Below, piece after piece: positions 44,662 to 53,505 of a DNA stretch of 64,000 bases. Under the pieces are notes generated by a model that saw nothing but the letters and a program-made list of their open reading frames with translations, did no database searches and was not told the DNA's origin. The stretch covers positions 1 through 64,000 of the forward strand of contig NZ_JAKVBC010000029.1 in assembly GCF_022447245.1 (NCBI RefSeq). Reading direction: 5' to 3'. How positions within the stretch are numbered: the first letter of the stretch is position 1; every line of letters begins with the position of its first letter. Position numbers and translations under genes: made by a program. The DNA comes from Kordia sp. Its GTDB lineage: Bacteria; Bacteroidota; Bacteroidia; Flavobacteriales; Flavobacteriaceae.

Positions 44662-46440
44662 ATGCCTTCGCAAAAAAAATCACGCTTTACACGCTTTTTG
44701 ATTTGGAGATACAAACATATTTCCAACAAAAACTTTGTATTTATCTTAAGCGTGTTGGTTGGGTTGAGTTCTGGCTTAGTAGCAGTTACTATAAAAAACA
44801 TCACATTTTCCATTCAGGCATTATTGGAAAATGGAATCATTTTTTCTAAAAATCAACTGTACTTTATTTTACCAATTCTTGGATTGTTTTTAGTGTATGT
44901 TTTGTTGCGATATGTGTTTAAAAAAGAAACAGAACACGCCATCTCCTCTATTCTATATGCGTTGTCAAAACGCACGGGAATCATGGAAAATTATAAAATG
45001 TATGTTCCACTTGTTACAGCACCATTAACGGTTGGTTTTGGAGGTTCTGTAGGATTGTTAGGTCCTGCAGTGGCTTCTGGCGCTGCGATTAGCTCCAATA
45101 TTAGTAAGCTGTTTCATATTAATAGTAAAACAAGAATATTACTCATTAGTTGCGCTGCCGCCGGCGCCATTTCATCTATTTTTAAATCGCCCATTGCGGC
45201 CATCATATTTTCCATAGAAGTATTTAGTCTCGATTTAACCTTAACTTCATTAATTCCATTATTATTGGCTTCGGTCTCGGCAGTCGTAACTTCGTATTTT
45301 TTCTTGGGTAACGAAAACTTATTCAACTTTACCTTATCAGAACAATTTCAATTGGGTGACATTCCTTTTTATATTGCTCTTGGTGTGGGAACTGCCTTTG
45401 CGTCTATCTATTTTACCAAAATGCACTTTGGAATTACGAAGGTTTTTGAACGTTTTAAACAGAAAAAACACAAGCTTATTTTTGGTGGATTAACCATTGG
45501 TGTAATGCTTTATTTTATTCCACCATTATATGGAGAAGGTTTTGGATTTATTACCAATTTGTTAGATGGAAATCATATAGAAGCACTCGGCACAACACCT
45601 TTAGACAATTACACGGATAATATTTGGGTTGTAATTCTATTGTTGATCGGAATTACCATTTTTAAAGCCATTGCCATGACCACAACTTTTGCAGCTGGTG
45701 GAGCTGGTGGAATTTTTATTCCAACAATGGTGATGGGAAGTGCGCTAGGAAATGTAGTGTCAAAAGTTATCAATCAGTTTGGATTTACGGTTTCAGAATC
45801 TAATTTCACCTTAGTCGGAATGGCAGGATTAATTGCAGGTGTACTACATGCTCCATTAACCGCCATTTTCTTAATTGCTGAAATTACTGGCGGCTACGAT
45901 TTGTTTATTCCACTAATGTTGACGTGTGCTATTTCGTTTTTGATCACAAAAAATCTACTGAATTATACCATTTACACACGCGAATTGGCTGCTACTGGCG
46001 ATTTATTAACCCATAACAAAGATGAAACTGTATTAACTTTGATGGCGCTTGATAGTGTTATTGAGAAAAACTTTAGTGTGATTCAACCACAAATGACTTT
46101 AGGAACCATGTTGCATGAAGCTGTGACAAAATCGAGTCGTAATTTATTTCCTGTGGTAGATGATGATGAAAATTTAGTGGGAATTATCTTGTTGGATGAT
46201 ATCCGCGAGTTTATGTTTGATACTTCTTTGTATGATACACTTTTTGTAGATGATATTATGCATCACGCGCCCGACTATATTATTTATGAAAAAGATAATA
46301 TGAAAACCGTGATGAAAAAGTTTCAAGATAGCAGTGCTTGGAATTTGCCTGTTTTAAAAGATGAAAAATATTATGGATTCGTCTCAAAATCCAAATTGTT
46401 GACAGCGTATCGCAGAAAGTTGATTACTTTTACACGGTAA
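44662..46440 (+). CDS. ClC-family chloride channel/transporter with CBS domains
   Basis: 592 residues: ClC membrane domain about 20-435 and two CBS domains about 450-590 (IQPQMTLGTMLHEAVTKSSR, VGIILLDDIREFMF, and the second pair). GGAGGIFIPTMVMGSALG carries the GxFxP filter motif. The GREGP gating motif reads GLLGP (131-135), Leu133 replacing the gating Glu, and the internal proton Glu (203 in ClC-ec1) is Val (SIEVFSLD). This predicts a passive channel or altered coupling rather than a normal H+/Cl- exchanger. CBS domains suggest control by adenine nucleotides. Nothing co-transcribed except the small genes after it. Confidence 0.9.
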   Translation: MPSQKKSRFTRFLIWRYKHISNKNFVFILSVLVGLSSGLVAVTIKNITFSIQALLENGIIFSKNQLYFILPILGLFLVYVLLRYVFKKETEHAISSILYALSKRTGIMENYKMYVPLVTAPLTVGFGGSVGLLGPAVASGAAISSNISKLFHINSKTRILLISCAAAGAISSIFKSPIAAIIFSIEVFSLDLTLTSLIPLLLASVSAVVTSYFFLGNENLFNFTLSEQFQLGDIPFYIALGVGTAFASIYFTKMHFGITKVFERFKQKKHKLIFGGLTIGVMLYFIPPLYGEGFGFITNLLDGNHIEALGTTPLDNYTDNIWVVILLLIGITIFKAIAMTTTFAAGGAGGIFIPTMVMGSALGNVVSKVINQFGFTVSESNFTLVGMAGLIAGVLHAPLTAIFLIAEITGGYDLFIPLMLTCAISFLITKNLLNYTIYTRELAATGDLLTHNKDETVLTLMALDSVIEKNFSVIQPQMTLGTMLHEAVTKSSRNLFPVVDDDENLVGIILLDDIREFMFDTSLYDTLFVDDIMHHAPDYIIYEKDNMKTVMKKFQDSSAWNLPVLKDEKYYGFVSKSKLLTAYRRKLITFTR

Positions 46441-46450
46441 TTATAAGATT

Positions 46451-46917
46451 ATGCTTTTAGAAGAAAAAACACTCTATCCTAAAAAATACAAAACCTTTTT
46501 TTGGCTATTTTTGTGTCTAATATTTACGGTAGGAGGAGTTTTTATGATTAACGATGAAAGTCCTTTAGGTTGGTTAGTTTCTGCCTTTTTTGGTTTAGGA
46601 GTTATAGTCTTTTCCATCTCGCTTTTGTCCAATGCAGCATATCTCAAATTAGATAATGAAGGTTTTGAGGCTTGTACAATGTTTAAAAAAATAAATATCG
46701 ATGGCAAGATGTAGTTTTTTTTACGGTTGGAAAAATTCATGCCAATAAAATGGTAATGTTTAATTACTCACAAAAAAATCAGAACCATAAAACAATTAGG
46801 AAAATTAATGTTACAATTGCTGGTTCAGAAGCTGCTTTGCCAGACACTTATGGACTAAAAGCAAAAGACCTTGCACACTTAATGAATGAATACAAACATA
46901 AATATTCAACAAATTAG
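46451..46917 (+). pseudogene. STM3941-like (PH-domain) membrane protein, frameshifted
   Basis: First frame: two helices (FFWLFLCLIFTVGGVFMIND, GWLVSAFFGLGVIVFSISLL) then YLKLDNEGFEACTMFKKINI. At about 46690-46705 the frame shifts; the continuation is RWQDVVFFTVGKIHANKMVM and so on to LMNEYKHKYSTN. Fused, it is a 155-residue protein like the STM3941 family (two helices plus a PH-like domain). The lesion lies just after an A-rich stretch (AAAAAAATAAATATC), so a sequence error is possible. Confidence 0.65.
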
Positions 46918-46931
46918 TCACGAACAAACAA

Positions 46932-47171
46932 ATGAAATACATTCTTATCATACTCATCATAGCACTAGTAGGAGTCGGAGTTTTTGCCTACAATTATGAA
47001 TTTGCCGAAGAAGACTACGATCAAAAAGTCATTGGTATTTGTATTTTGATCTTTTCTTTTATTTGGATGCCACTTTTTATTTACCATCGCTATAAAGGAA
47101 GAAAAAAGGAAGATTTTATACTTTCCAATGAGAAATTGAAGGAAATGAACGATTATGGTCGAAAAGAATAA
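46932..47171 (+). CDS. Small two-helix membrane protein
   Basis: 79 residues: helix about 3-21 (YILIILIIALVGVGVFAYN), a charged loop EFAEEDYDQK, helix about 34-51 (IGICILIFSFIWMPLFIYH), then a basic cytoplasmic tail (YKGRKKEDFILSNEKLKEM). No family recognised. It sits 14 bp after the broken STM3941-like gene on the same strand. Confidence 0.65.
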   Translation: MKYILIILIIALVGVGVFAYNYEFAEEDYDQKVIGICILIFSFIWMPLFIYHRYKGRKKEDFILSNEKLKEMNDYGRKE

Positions 47172-47253
47172 CATAAAAAAACACACTTTATTTGTCAAGG
47201 TTGTGCTCGAAAAATGTTAACTTAGGTTTCTATTAATTTTATTTTTATCACAA

Positions 47254-47448
47254 ATGACTGGTACAGTTAAATTTTTCAATGAAGACAAAGGCTTTGGATT
47301 CATTACCAACGACGACACAGGAAAAGACATTTTTGTTCATGTTTCCAACTTAAACGGCTTAGTTATCACTTCGGATGACAGAGTTTCGTTCGAAGAAGAA
47401 GAAGGTCGTAAAGGCATGGTTGCAGTACAAGTACAAATTATTGAATAA
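47254..47448 (+). CDS. Cold-shock-domain RNA chaperone
   Basis: 64 residues, a single CSD: GTVKFFNEDKGFGFITNDD with RNP1 KGFGFI and RNP2 DIFVHV. It binds single-stranded RNA/DNA and melts secondary structure. It has an 82-bp leader without a visible thermosensor and is followed by a hairpin terminator. Confidence 0.93.
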   Translation: MTGTVKFFNEDKGFGFITNDDTGKDIFVHVSNLNGLVITSDDRVSFEEEEGRKGMVAVQVQIIE

Positions 47449-47476
47449 ATTGTTCCAACCCACCATTACAAGCTAT

Positions 47477-47504
47477 GCGCGCAATACTGATTGCGCGTTT
47501 TTTT
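47477..47504 (+). terminator. Terminator after the cold-shock gene
   Basis: CGCGCAA (47478-47484) and TTGCGCG (47491-47497) around a short loop, followed by seven T; lies between convergent genes. Confidence 0.8.
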
Positions 47505-47510
47505 ATGGAA

Positions 47511-47966
47511 TCAATTCAAGTTTCGCTTTTGAATAAAGAATTTTTTCAGCAATTGGGAAGCTTCTTCTGCCATAACGCCGCCTTTTATCACCGTTTTTGG
47601 ATGTAATTTGGTATTCAGCTTGATGCATCCGCGTTCTTCATCGCGTGCGCCATACACAATATTTGAAATCTGACTCCAATACAAGGCTCCTGCGCACATT
47701 TGACAAGGTTCTAAGGTTACATACAACGTACATCTTTTCAAGTATTTTCCACCTAAAAAATTTGCCGCCGCCGTAATAGCTTGCATTTCTGCATGTGCTG
47801 TAACGTCATTCAGCGTTTCCGTTAAGTTATGTCCACGTGCAATCACTCGATTGTCTATGACGATCACAGCTCCTACAGGAACTTCGCCTTTTTCAAAGGC
47901 GATTTCTGCTTCTTGCAAAGCTTTTTTCATGAAGTAGTTGTCATCAAAGATGTTTTCCAGCTGCAT
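47511..47966 (-). CDS. tadA: tRNA-specific adenosine deaminase
   Basis: 151 residues. Zinc site HAE (His58, Glu60, in TAHAEMQAI) and PCxxC (Cys88, Cys91, in EPCQMCAGALYWSQI), plus the TadA-typical NDVTAHAE and GARDEERG. It converts A34 to inosine in tRNA-Arg(ACG). Convergent with the cold-shock gene and divergent from dxs (82 bp apart). A complete ordinary copy. Confidence 0.95.
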   Translation of the reverse strand: MQLENIFDDNYFMKKALQEAEIAFEKGEVPVGAVIVIDNRVIARGHNLTETLNDVTAHAEMQAITAAANFLGGKYLKRCTLYVTLEPCQMCAGALYWSQISNIVYGARDEERGCIKLNTKLHPKTVIKGGVMAEEASQLLKKFFIQKRNLN

Positions 47967-48048
47967 ATTGAAATATTATGACGTAAAACTAATAAGTTTT
48001 TAGTGAACCAACTTCAAAAATCGTAATTTTATGCACTTAAATTCATAG

Positions 48049-49815
48049 ATGGAAAATTTACTTTCACATATTCATTCTCCAATAGATTTACGGAAACTTT
48101 CTAAAGAAGATTTACCACAAGTCGCTAAAGAATTACGTGAGTTTATTATTGATATTGTGTCTGTAAAAGAAGGCCACTTAGGCGCTAGTTTAGGTGTGGT
48201 CGATTTAACGATTGCCTTGCATTATGTGTATGATACACCAAATGATTTACTCGTTTGGGATGTGGGTCATCAAGCGTATGGGCATAAGATTTTAACAGAG
48301 CGACGCGAAATTTTCCATACAAACCGGCAAAAAAATGGCGTTTCTGGTTTTCCAAAACGCGATGAAAGCGAATATGATACGTTTGGCGTAGGACATTCAT
48401 CTACGGCGATTTCTGCCGCACTAGGAATGGCAATTGCTTCCAAATTACAACAAGATTTTACTAAACAACATATTGCCGTCGTTGGCGACGCTTCTATTGC
48501 AAGCGGAATGGCGTTTGAAGCCATGAATCATGCAGGTGTAACCGACACAAATATGTTGATTATTCTGAATGATAATGCCATTGGAATTGACCCAAGTGTC
48601 GGTGCGCTAAAGATGTATTTGACGAATGTAAAAAAAGGAACACAGAAGCAAGATAATATTTTTGAAGCACTAAATTTTGACTATTCTGGACCGATTGACG
48701 GGCATGATATTTTTGCTATTGTGGACGAATTGGAACGTTTAAAAACGGTTAAAGGTCCAAAGTTTTTACATGTAATTACCACGAAAGGAAAAGGGTTGCG
48801 CAAAGCAGAAGAAGATCAAGTGAAGTATCATGCGCCTGGAAAGTTTGATAAACATACAGGCGAGTTAAAACCTAAAAATACCGCACATTTACCACCAAAG
48901 TTTCAAGATGTATTTGGACATACCATCGTAGAATTGGCGGAAAAGAATGAAAAAATTGTGGGAATTACTCCTGCGATGCCTACTGGAAGCTCGTTGAAAT
49001 TTATGATGGAAGCCATTCCTGATCGTGCGTTTGATGTTGGTATTGCCGAACAACATGCAGTGACATTAGCTGCCGGAATGGCAACTCAAGGGTTGATTCC
49101 GTTTTGCAATGTATATTCCACATTTTTGCAACGCGCGTATGACCAAGTGATACATGATGTAGCATTGCAAAATTTGCCTGTGGTTTTGTGTTTAGACAGA
49201 GCTGGTTTGGTTGGACAAGATGGCGCTACTCATCACGGCGTGTTTGATGTCGCCTATTTACGTTGCATTCCGAACCTTATTATTTTTGCTCCTTTTGATG
49301 AAATTGCCTTGCGAAATATGATGTATACAGCGCAACTTGGCTTGGAACATCCGATTGCGATTCGGTATCCAAGAGGTCGTGGTGCTATTGTTGACTGGAA
49401 GCAAGCTTTTTCTAGAGTTGAAATTGGAAAAGGGCGTTGCCTGAAAGAAGGTTCAAAAGTTGCGGTTTTGAGTATTGGACATATTGGACATCTCGCAAAA
49501 ACAGTAATCAATGAATTGGAGAAAAGTAATGAAGTTGGATTGTATGACATGCAATTTATAAAACCACTAGATGAAGCTTTATTACATCTAGTTTTTGAGA
49601 AGTATGAAACAATTATCACACTCGAAAATGGTGTGATTAAAGGCGGATTTGGAAGTGCGATTGCTGAATTTGCAGCAACACATCAGTATACAAACACGCT
49701 ACATCTTCGCGGAATTCCTGATGCGTTTATTGAACATGGAACTGTTGCTGAATTGTATGAGGAATGTGGAATTTCTGCAGCAGCTTTGAAAGCGTTTTTG
49801 GTTTCTTTACAATAA
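48049..49815 (+). CDS. dxs: 1-deoxy-D-xylulose-5-phosphate synthase
   Basis: 588 residues. Thiamine-PP binding motif VVGDASIASGMAFEAMNHAG ending NDN, substrate-binding GHQAYGHKILTERR and KGHLGASLGVVDLT-type His motif, transketolase Pyr domain (GIAEQHAVTLAAGMATQG) and C-terminal domain. It makes DXP from pyruvate and glyceraldehyde-3-phosphate, the first step of the MEP isoprenoid pathway; it is shorter than E. coli DXS at the N-terminus and in inserts. Its product feeds the polyprenyl synthase at 24739. Confidence 0.97.
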   Translation: MENLLSHIHSPIDLRKLSKEDLPQVAKELREFIIDIVSVKEGHLGASLGVVDLTIALHYVYDTPNDLLVWDVGHQAYGHKILTERREIFHTNRQKNGVSGFPKRDESEYDTFGVGHSSTAISAALGMAIASKLQQDFTKQHIAVVGDASIASGMAFEAMNHAGVTDTNMLIILNDNAIGIDPSVGALKMYLTNVKKGTQKQDNIFEALNFDYSGPIDGHDIFAIVDELERLKTVKGPKFLHVITTKGKGLRKAEEDQVKYHAPGKFDKHTGELKPKNTAHLPPKFQDVFGHTIVELAEKNEKIVGITPAMPTGSSLKFMMEAIPDRAFDVGIAEQHAVTLAAGMATQGLIPFCNVYSTFLQRAYDQVIHDVALQNLPVVLCLDRAGLVGQDGATHHGVFDVAYLRCIPNLIIFAPFDEIALRNMMYTAQLGLEHPIAIRYPRGRGAIVDWKQAFSRVEIGKGRCLKEGSKVAVLSIGHIGHLAKTVINELEKSNEVGLYDMQFIKPLDEALLHLVFEKYETIITLENGVIKGGFGSAIAEFAATHQYTNTLHLRGIPDAFIEHGTVAELYEECGISAAALKAFLVSLQ

Positions 49816-49869
49816 GTCCCTAAAAGGGAGCAATAGCGAACTACCCAATTATCAAATTAACACATTAAA

Positions 49870-50264
49870 CTACCGTTGCCAACGATCGCTTTTCTCAATA
49901 AGCTGTTTTAAAACATCCATATCCAGATCTGTCAAACTTTTAATATACAAACAACCTCTTCCTGTTTTGTGTTTTCCGAGTTTGTTTAGCAATTCCTCTT
50001 CCGTATTAACATCATAGGTCATGTATAAAGATAAGTGTGCTTTTCCTGGCGAGAATCCTGTGTGAAACCATTCAAACTCATCACCATTTTTTTGCTGATG
50101 GGTGTACTTTCCATACCCAATAATGCTGGTTCCCCAAATTTTGGGTTCTTTTCCCGTAATTTCCTTAAAGACTTCTAGCAAAACTTTTGCATCTACTTTT
50201 CGTTTTCCATTTTGAACAGCTTCTACAAACGCATTGACATCTTTAATATTTTCTTTTTTGCCAT
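49870..50264 (-). pseudogene. DUF1801 protein with a homopolymer frameshift near its start
   Basis: The main frame encodes KDVNAFVEAVQNGKRKVDAK, VFKEITGKEPKIWGTSIIGY, EFEWFHTGFSPGKAHLSLYM and KTGRGCLYIKSLTDLDMDVL, the whole DUF1801 domain. The family start MAK lies at ATG 50264, but the A run after ATGGC is six long; seven would keep the frame (MAKKENIKDV). As written, only a shorter start inside the domain (50181) is in frame. A true single-base loss, a phase-variable tract or a sequence error would all look like this. Function unknown. Confidence 0.7.
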
Positions 50265-50490
50265 ACTGAAGAAGGTTTTGCGTTAGAAAAAATATGTTTT
50301 ATTAATATAAAATTATGTGTTTCTAAGCACTATTCGATACTATTTTCCTTTGAAAAATCACTCGAAGTAACAACTGAATATTTCAATAAAACACATAAAA
50401 TTATTCGTGAATTCGTAGTAAAAAGACAAAATTCTTACGAAAGTCTTTTGTTTTACTATAGAAATCGAAATATCGTTTGACTTCTAAATA

Positions 50491-53307
50491 CTATTCTATA
50501 ATAATTTTGGTCACTTTTGATTGTGTTCCTTGTTCAATTTTCATCAGATAGATCCCTGAAGATAGTTTGTTGAACACAATTGTATTTGACTGATTCTTTA
50601 GTAAGGTACATTTTTTTGAGAAAACTTGCCTTCCTTGTAAATTGTACAATTGTACATTTGCTTCTCCACTTAGATCACTTTGTATGTGTACTGCTCCATT
50701 AGAAACTGTTGGATATACGCGAAATTGTTCTTCTGCCTGAAACACTTCAGTATTTAAAACTCCTGATAAGAATTGCCCTGTAAAAAATCCGCGTCCGTGT
50801 GTAGTTGCTAAGACAATTTTATCCGAATCGCGCATGTCCAAATCAAGTACAGGAACTGCACGCATTCCGTTATTTGATTGCACCCAAGTAGGCGTTGCTG
50901 TCTCAAAAGTTTGTGTTCTCCAAACACCTAATTCGGTTCCAACAATCACTTCTACGCCAGAGGTCAACGGGTTCATAAGGATACACTTTACAGGAATATC
51001 GGGTAAATTTCCTTCTTTGTCGCTCCAAGAATTCCCTTGATTTGGCGAATACCAAATATTACTCACACCATAATTGTGAAAGGTTACTAAGAGTTGGTTT
51101 TCGTTCAAACCAAATTCAATGTCTGAGATGCTTCCCACAAAACTACCATCACTAATATCCGTAAACGTTGGAGTTTCCGTATGTGCATTGTCTATTTTAA
51201 GCAATCTTCCGTTTTTTAAACCAGCGTATAAGGTTTGTCCATCTGCTGAAATTTTCAATGCTGTTGGCGCATTATTTAGTGATGGATCTACAAATTCAAA
51301 TGTAATAACATTGCCATTTCCGCCATTTACATTAGAATGTTTTCCTATTTGAAAAGCGCCATTAGAGATAGAAGCATTGGTATACAATACATTGTTCGTT
51401 TTATCTAACTCTGCCACATTAATAAATTCACCTTCGCGAAAGCTAAATGGATCTGATTCAGAAGCCACGAAATAGCCTGAAAAAAGGTCGAATGAAGGAT
51501 ACGGAACGTAGGCATGATTTAAGAAAGGAAACGAAATGATAGCGTATCCGTCCGCTTCGTCAATTTCGGTATAAGCACCATCGCCTCCTGCTACTGTTGA
51601 AAAATTATTGATTTCTATCGTAGCATCAATTGCAGCTAAAGTTCCATTGTCTTGCGTTCCTCCTACAATATCATCACCATCTAAAATATCAGAATCTGCA
51701 ATAGTACCATAGTAAAACTGCGTTACATTGTAATCTTTTACACGTGCCTCCATCGCTATGGGATTATTCACAGAAGTAGAAAAAGCAGCACTATAATACA
51801 CTCCTCCATCATTTCCTATAACGGCTTGATTGTTATCGTTGGGACGAAATACAATCGCATGTTGATCAGCATGTACAAACGAAGCTGTAATATTTTGCAG
51901 GCCGCTATCGTTTTTCCATTTCGAAATTTGATCCCAATTAGTATTTGTAGTGTTGTATTTGAATAAGTCAATTCCACCAACATATAGATTGTTGTTTGCA
52001 TCGGCTTCAATGACTAAATCGTAAAATGCTTGTCCTCGTGTAAAATCGGAAGCAGAAATTCCGCTATCGGCATCATTAGGTTCTGTCAGTGTGTTAACCG
52101 AACCAAAATTGTTAGTGGTGATAAACACATCTGCTTGTCGATTGACTTCTGCTAGAATCCAAAAAGTTCCTGCATCAGTTTGTGAAGGTTCTATTTCTGT
52201 ACGTTGTCCATTCGGAAGGGTATATTCTAATGTAAACGTATTTCCATCTGTAGATTGATAGATATAACCACCAGGATTATTGAAGAAATCGTTGGTTGTT
52301 GCTAGCCAAATATTGTTGTTGATGTCTAATTCTATATCATTTGGGTTTACATATAATCCGCTTATATATTGTAATGGAAATCGCGACCAACTTGCGCCAT
52401 CATCTATAGATTTATACAATCCTCGCTCGTCAAATCCTAATATATTGAATGGTGCTGCTGCATCACGGTAAGAAGCACTTGCAATAGCCGCATAAATTTC
52501 AGTAGTTCCATTATTATTTCGTGCTACAATATCATTTACATGAAAAATTCCATCTACAAGATAAGAAGCGCCATCTATTGAGGAAGTTCCGTTATTCCCT
52601 CCTAATACTTGTTGCCAAATAGTTCCGCCATCTACAGATTTGTAAATTCCGTTTCCGACACCAAATCCACTTGTATACGATTCTCCAGAACCTAAATATA
52701 AGATGTTGCTGTTATTTGGATCGGCTGTTAAAACTGTGACTGAGATATTGTCAGGTAAACCTGTAACCAATTGCCACGAAGAGTTAACATCTGTAATATC
52801 ATCGTTTACCCACAAACCTCCTGAAACACTTCCTGCAAAAACGCGTGTATAGTCGTCGTTAGGATCAGGATTATTGATGTCATTTGGATCAAATAAAATA
52901 GCACGCGTACGTCCGCCAATATTGTTTGGACCTCTTTCTACCCAAGCATTGTCAAAATCATCTCCAGGCGCTCGTTTTTGTGTACTTTTTGATGATAATT
53001 TTTGTTGTAAATCACCTAAATTTTCAGGAGTTGGACGTCCCAAAGAAGGATTCATAGTCAATTCCCATTGTTGTTCATAGTATGCATTTGGTGGTATTCC
53101 TTGTGCTTTACGATCTGATTGTGATTTGTATTTTGATGTTGTGTAAGGACTATTTTCAAGATGGTAGGCATGTTTTTCTTGAAGTTTTTCAGTAGGTGTT
53201 TTTTCTTCTGCTGCTTCTTTTTTCTTTTTACTACTGATCATATAACCAATAATCGCCAGAAACAGTAAAATTATAAATACCCTTCTTTTTCTCGTTCTAT
53301 CATCCAT
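50491..53307 (-). CDS. Large T9SS-exported Asp-box (sortilin/BNR-like) protein 1
   Basis: 938 residues. A hydrophobic N-terminal segment (RVFIILLFLAIIGYMI) precedes a charged linker, then two seven-blade-like regions with Asp-box motifs (SVDGGTIWQ, SIDDGASWS, SPNQGNSWS) typical of sortilin-type/BNR propellers. The end is a T9SS type A sorting domain (YPTVSNGAVHIQS, LYNLQGRQVF, SSGIYLMKI). Likely a surface or secreted binding protein; glycosidase activity is not evident. It is a tandem paralog of the next gene with the same length; the two share the order GGTQDNG, FHNYGV and ATTHGRGFFTGQ. Confidence 0.85.
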   Translation of the reverse strand: MDDRTRKRRVFIILLFLAIIGYMISSKKKKEAAEEKTPTEKLQEKHAYHLENSPYTTSKYKSQSDRKAQGIPPNAYYEQQWELTMNPSLGRPTPENLGDLQQKLSSKSTQKRAPGDDFDNAWVERGPNNIGGRTRAILFDPNDINNPDPNDDYTRVFAGSVSGGLWVNDDITDVNSSWQLVTGLPDNISVTVLTADPNNSNILYLGSGESYTSGFGVGNGIYKSVDGGTIWQQVLGGNNGTSSIDGASYLVDGIFHVNDIVARNNNGTTEIYAAIASASYRDAAAPFNILGFDERGLYKSIDDGASWSRFPLQYISGLYVNPNDIELDINNNIWLATTNDFFNNPGGYIYQSTDGNTFTLEYTLPNGQRTEIEPSQTDAGTFWILAEVNRQADVFITTNNFGSVNTLTEPNDADSGISASDFTRGQAFYDLVIEADANNNLYVGGIDLFKYNTTNTNWDQISKWKNDSGLQNITASFVHADQHAIVFRPNDNNQAVIGNDGGVYYSAAFSTSVNNPIAMEARVKDYNVTQFYYGTIADSDILDGDDIVGGTQDNGTLAAIDATIEINNFSTVAGGDGAYTEIDEADGYAIISFPFLNHAYVPYPSFDLFSGYFVASESDPFSFREGEFINVAELDKTNNVLYTNASISNGAFQIGKHSNVNGGNGNVITFEFVDPSLNNAPTALKISADGQTLYAGLKNGRLLKIDNAHTETPTFTDISDGSFVGSISDIEFGLNENQLLVTFHNYGVSNIWYSPNQGNSWSDKEGNLPDIPVKCILMNPLTSGVEVIVGTELGVWRTQTFETATPTWVQSNNGMRAVPVLDLDMRDSDKIVLATTHGRGFFTGQFLSGVLNTEVFQAEEQFRVYPTVSNGAVHIQSDLSGEANVQLYNLQGRQVFSKKCTLLKNQSNTIVFNKLSSGIYLMKIEQGTQSKVTKIIIE

Positions 53308-53451
53308 AGTTGTAATCTTGCTACTTCTTAAACATGATTGTGATTCATAGGTTCACTTTCTCAAAGTTACGTGTTCTTACCAAATTAGTAATTTTTTGTA
53401 GATGAATTACCTTTATTTGTGTCAAATAGATTTGTGTTTGTATGGATCGTA

Positions 53452-53486
53452 AAAAAAGCGAACTTATTACATAAGTCCGCTTTTAT
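53452..53486 (-). terminator. Terminator between the tandem Asp-box genes
   Basis: AAAAGCG-A-ACTTAT and ATAAGT-C-CGCTTTT pair around TAC, with an A run on the left that is a T run on the minus strand. It ends the second paralog's transcript. Confidence 0.8.
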
Positions 53487-53505
53487 GTTTTATGGTAATT
53501 ACTAC

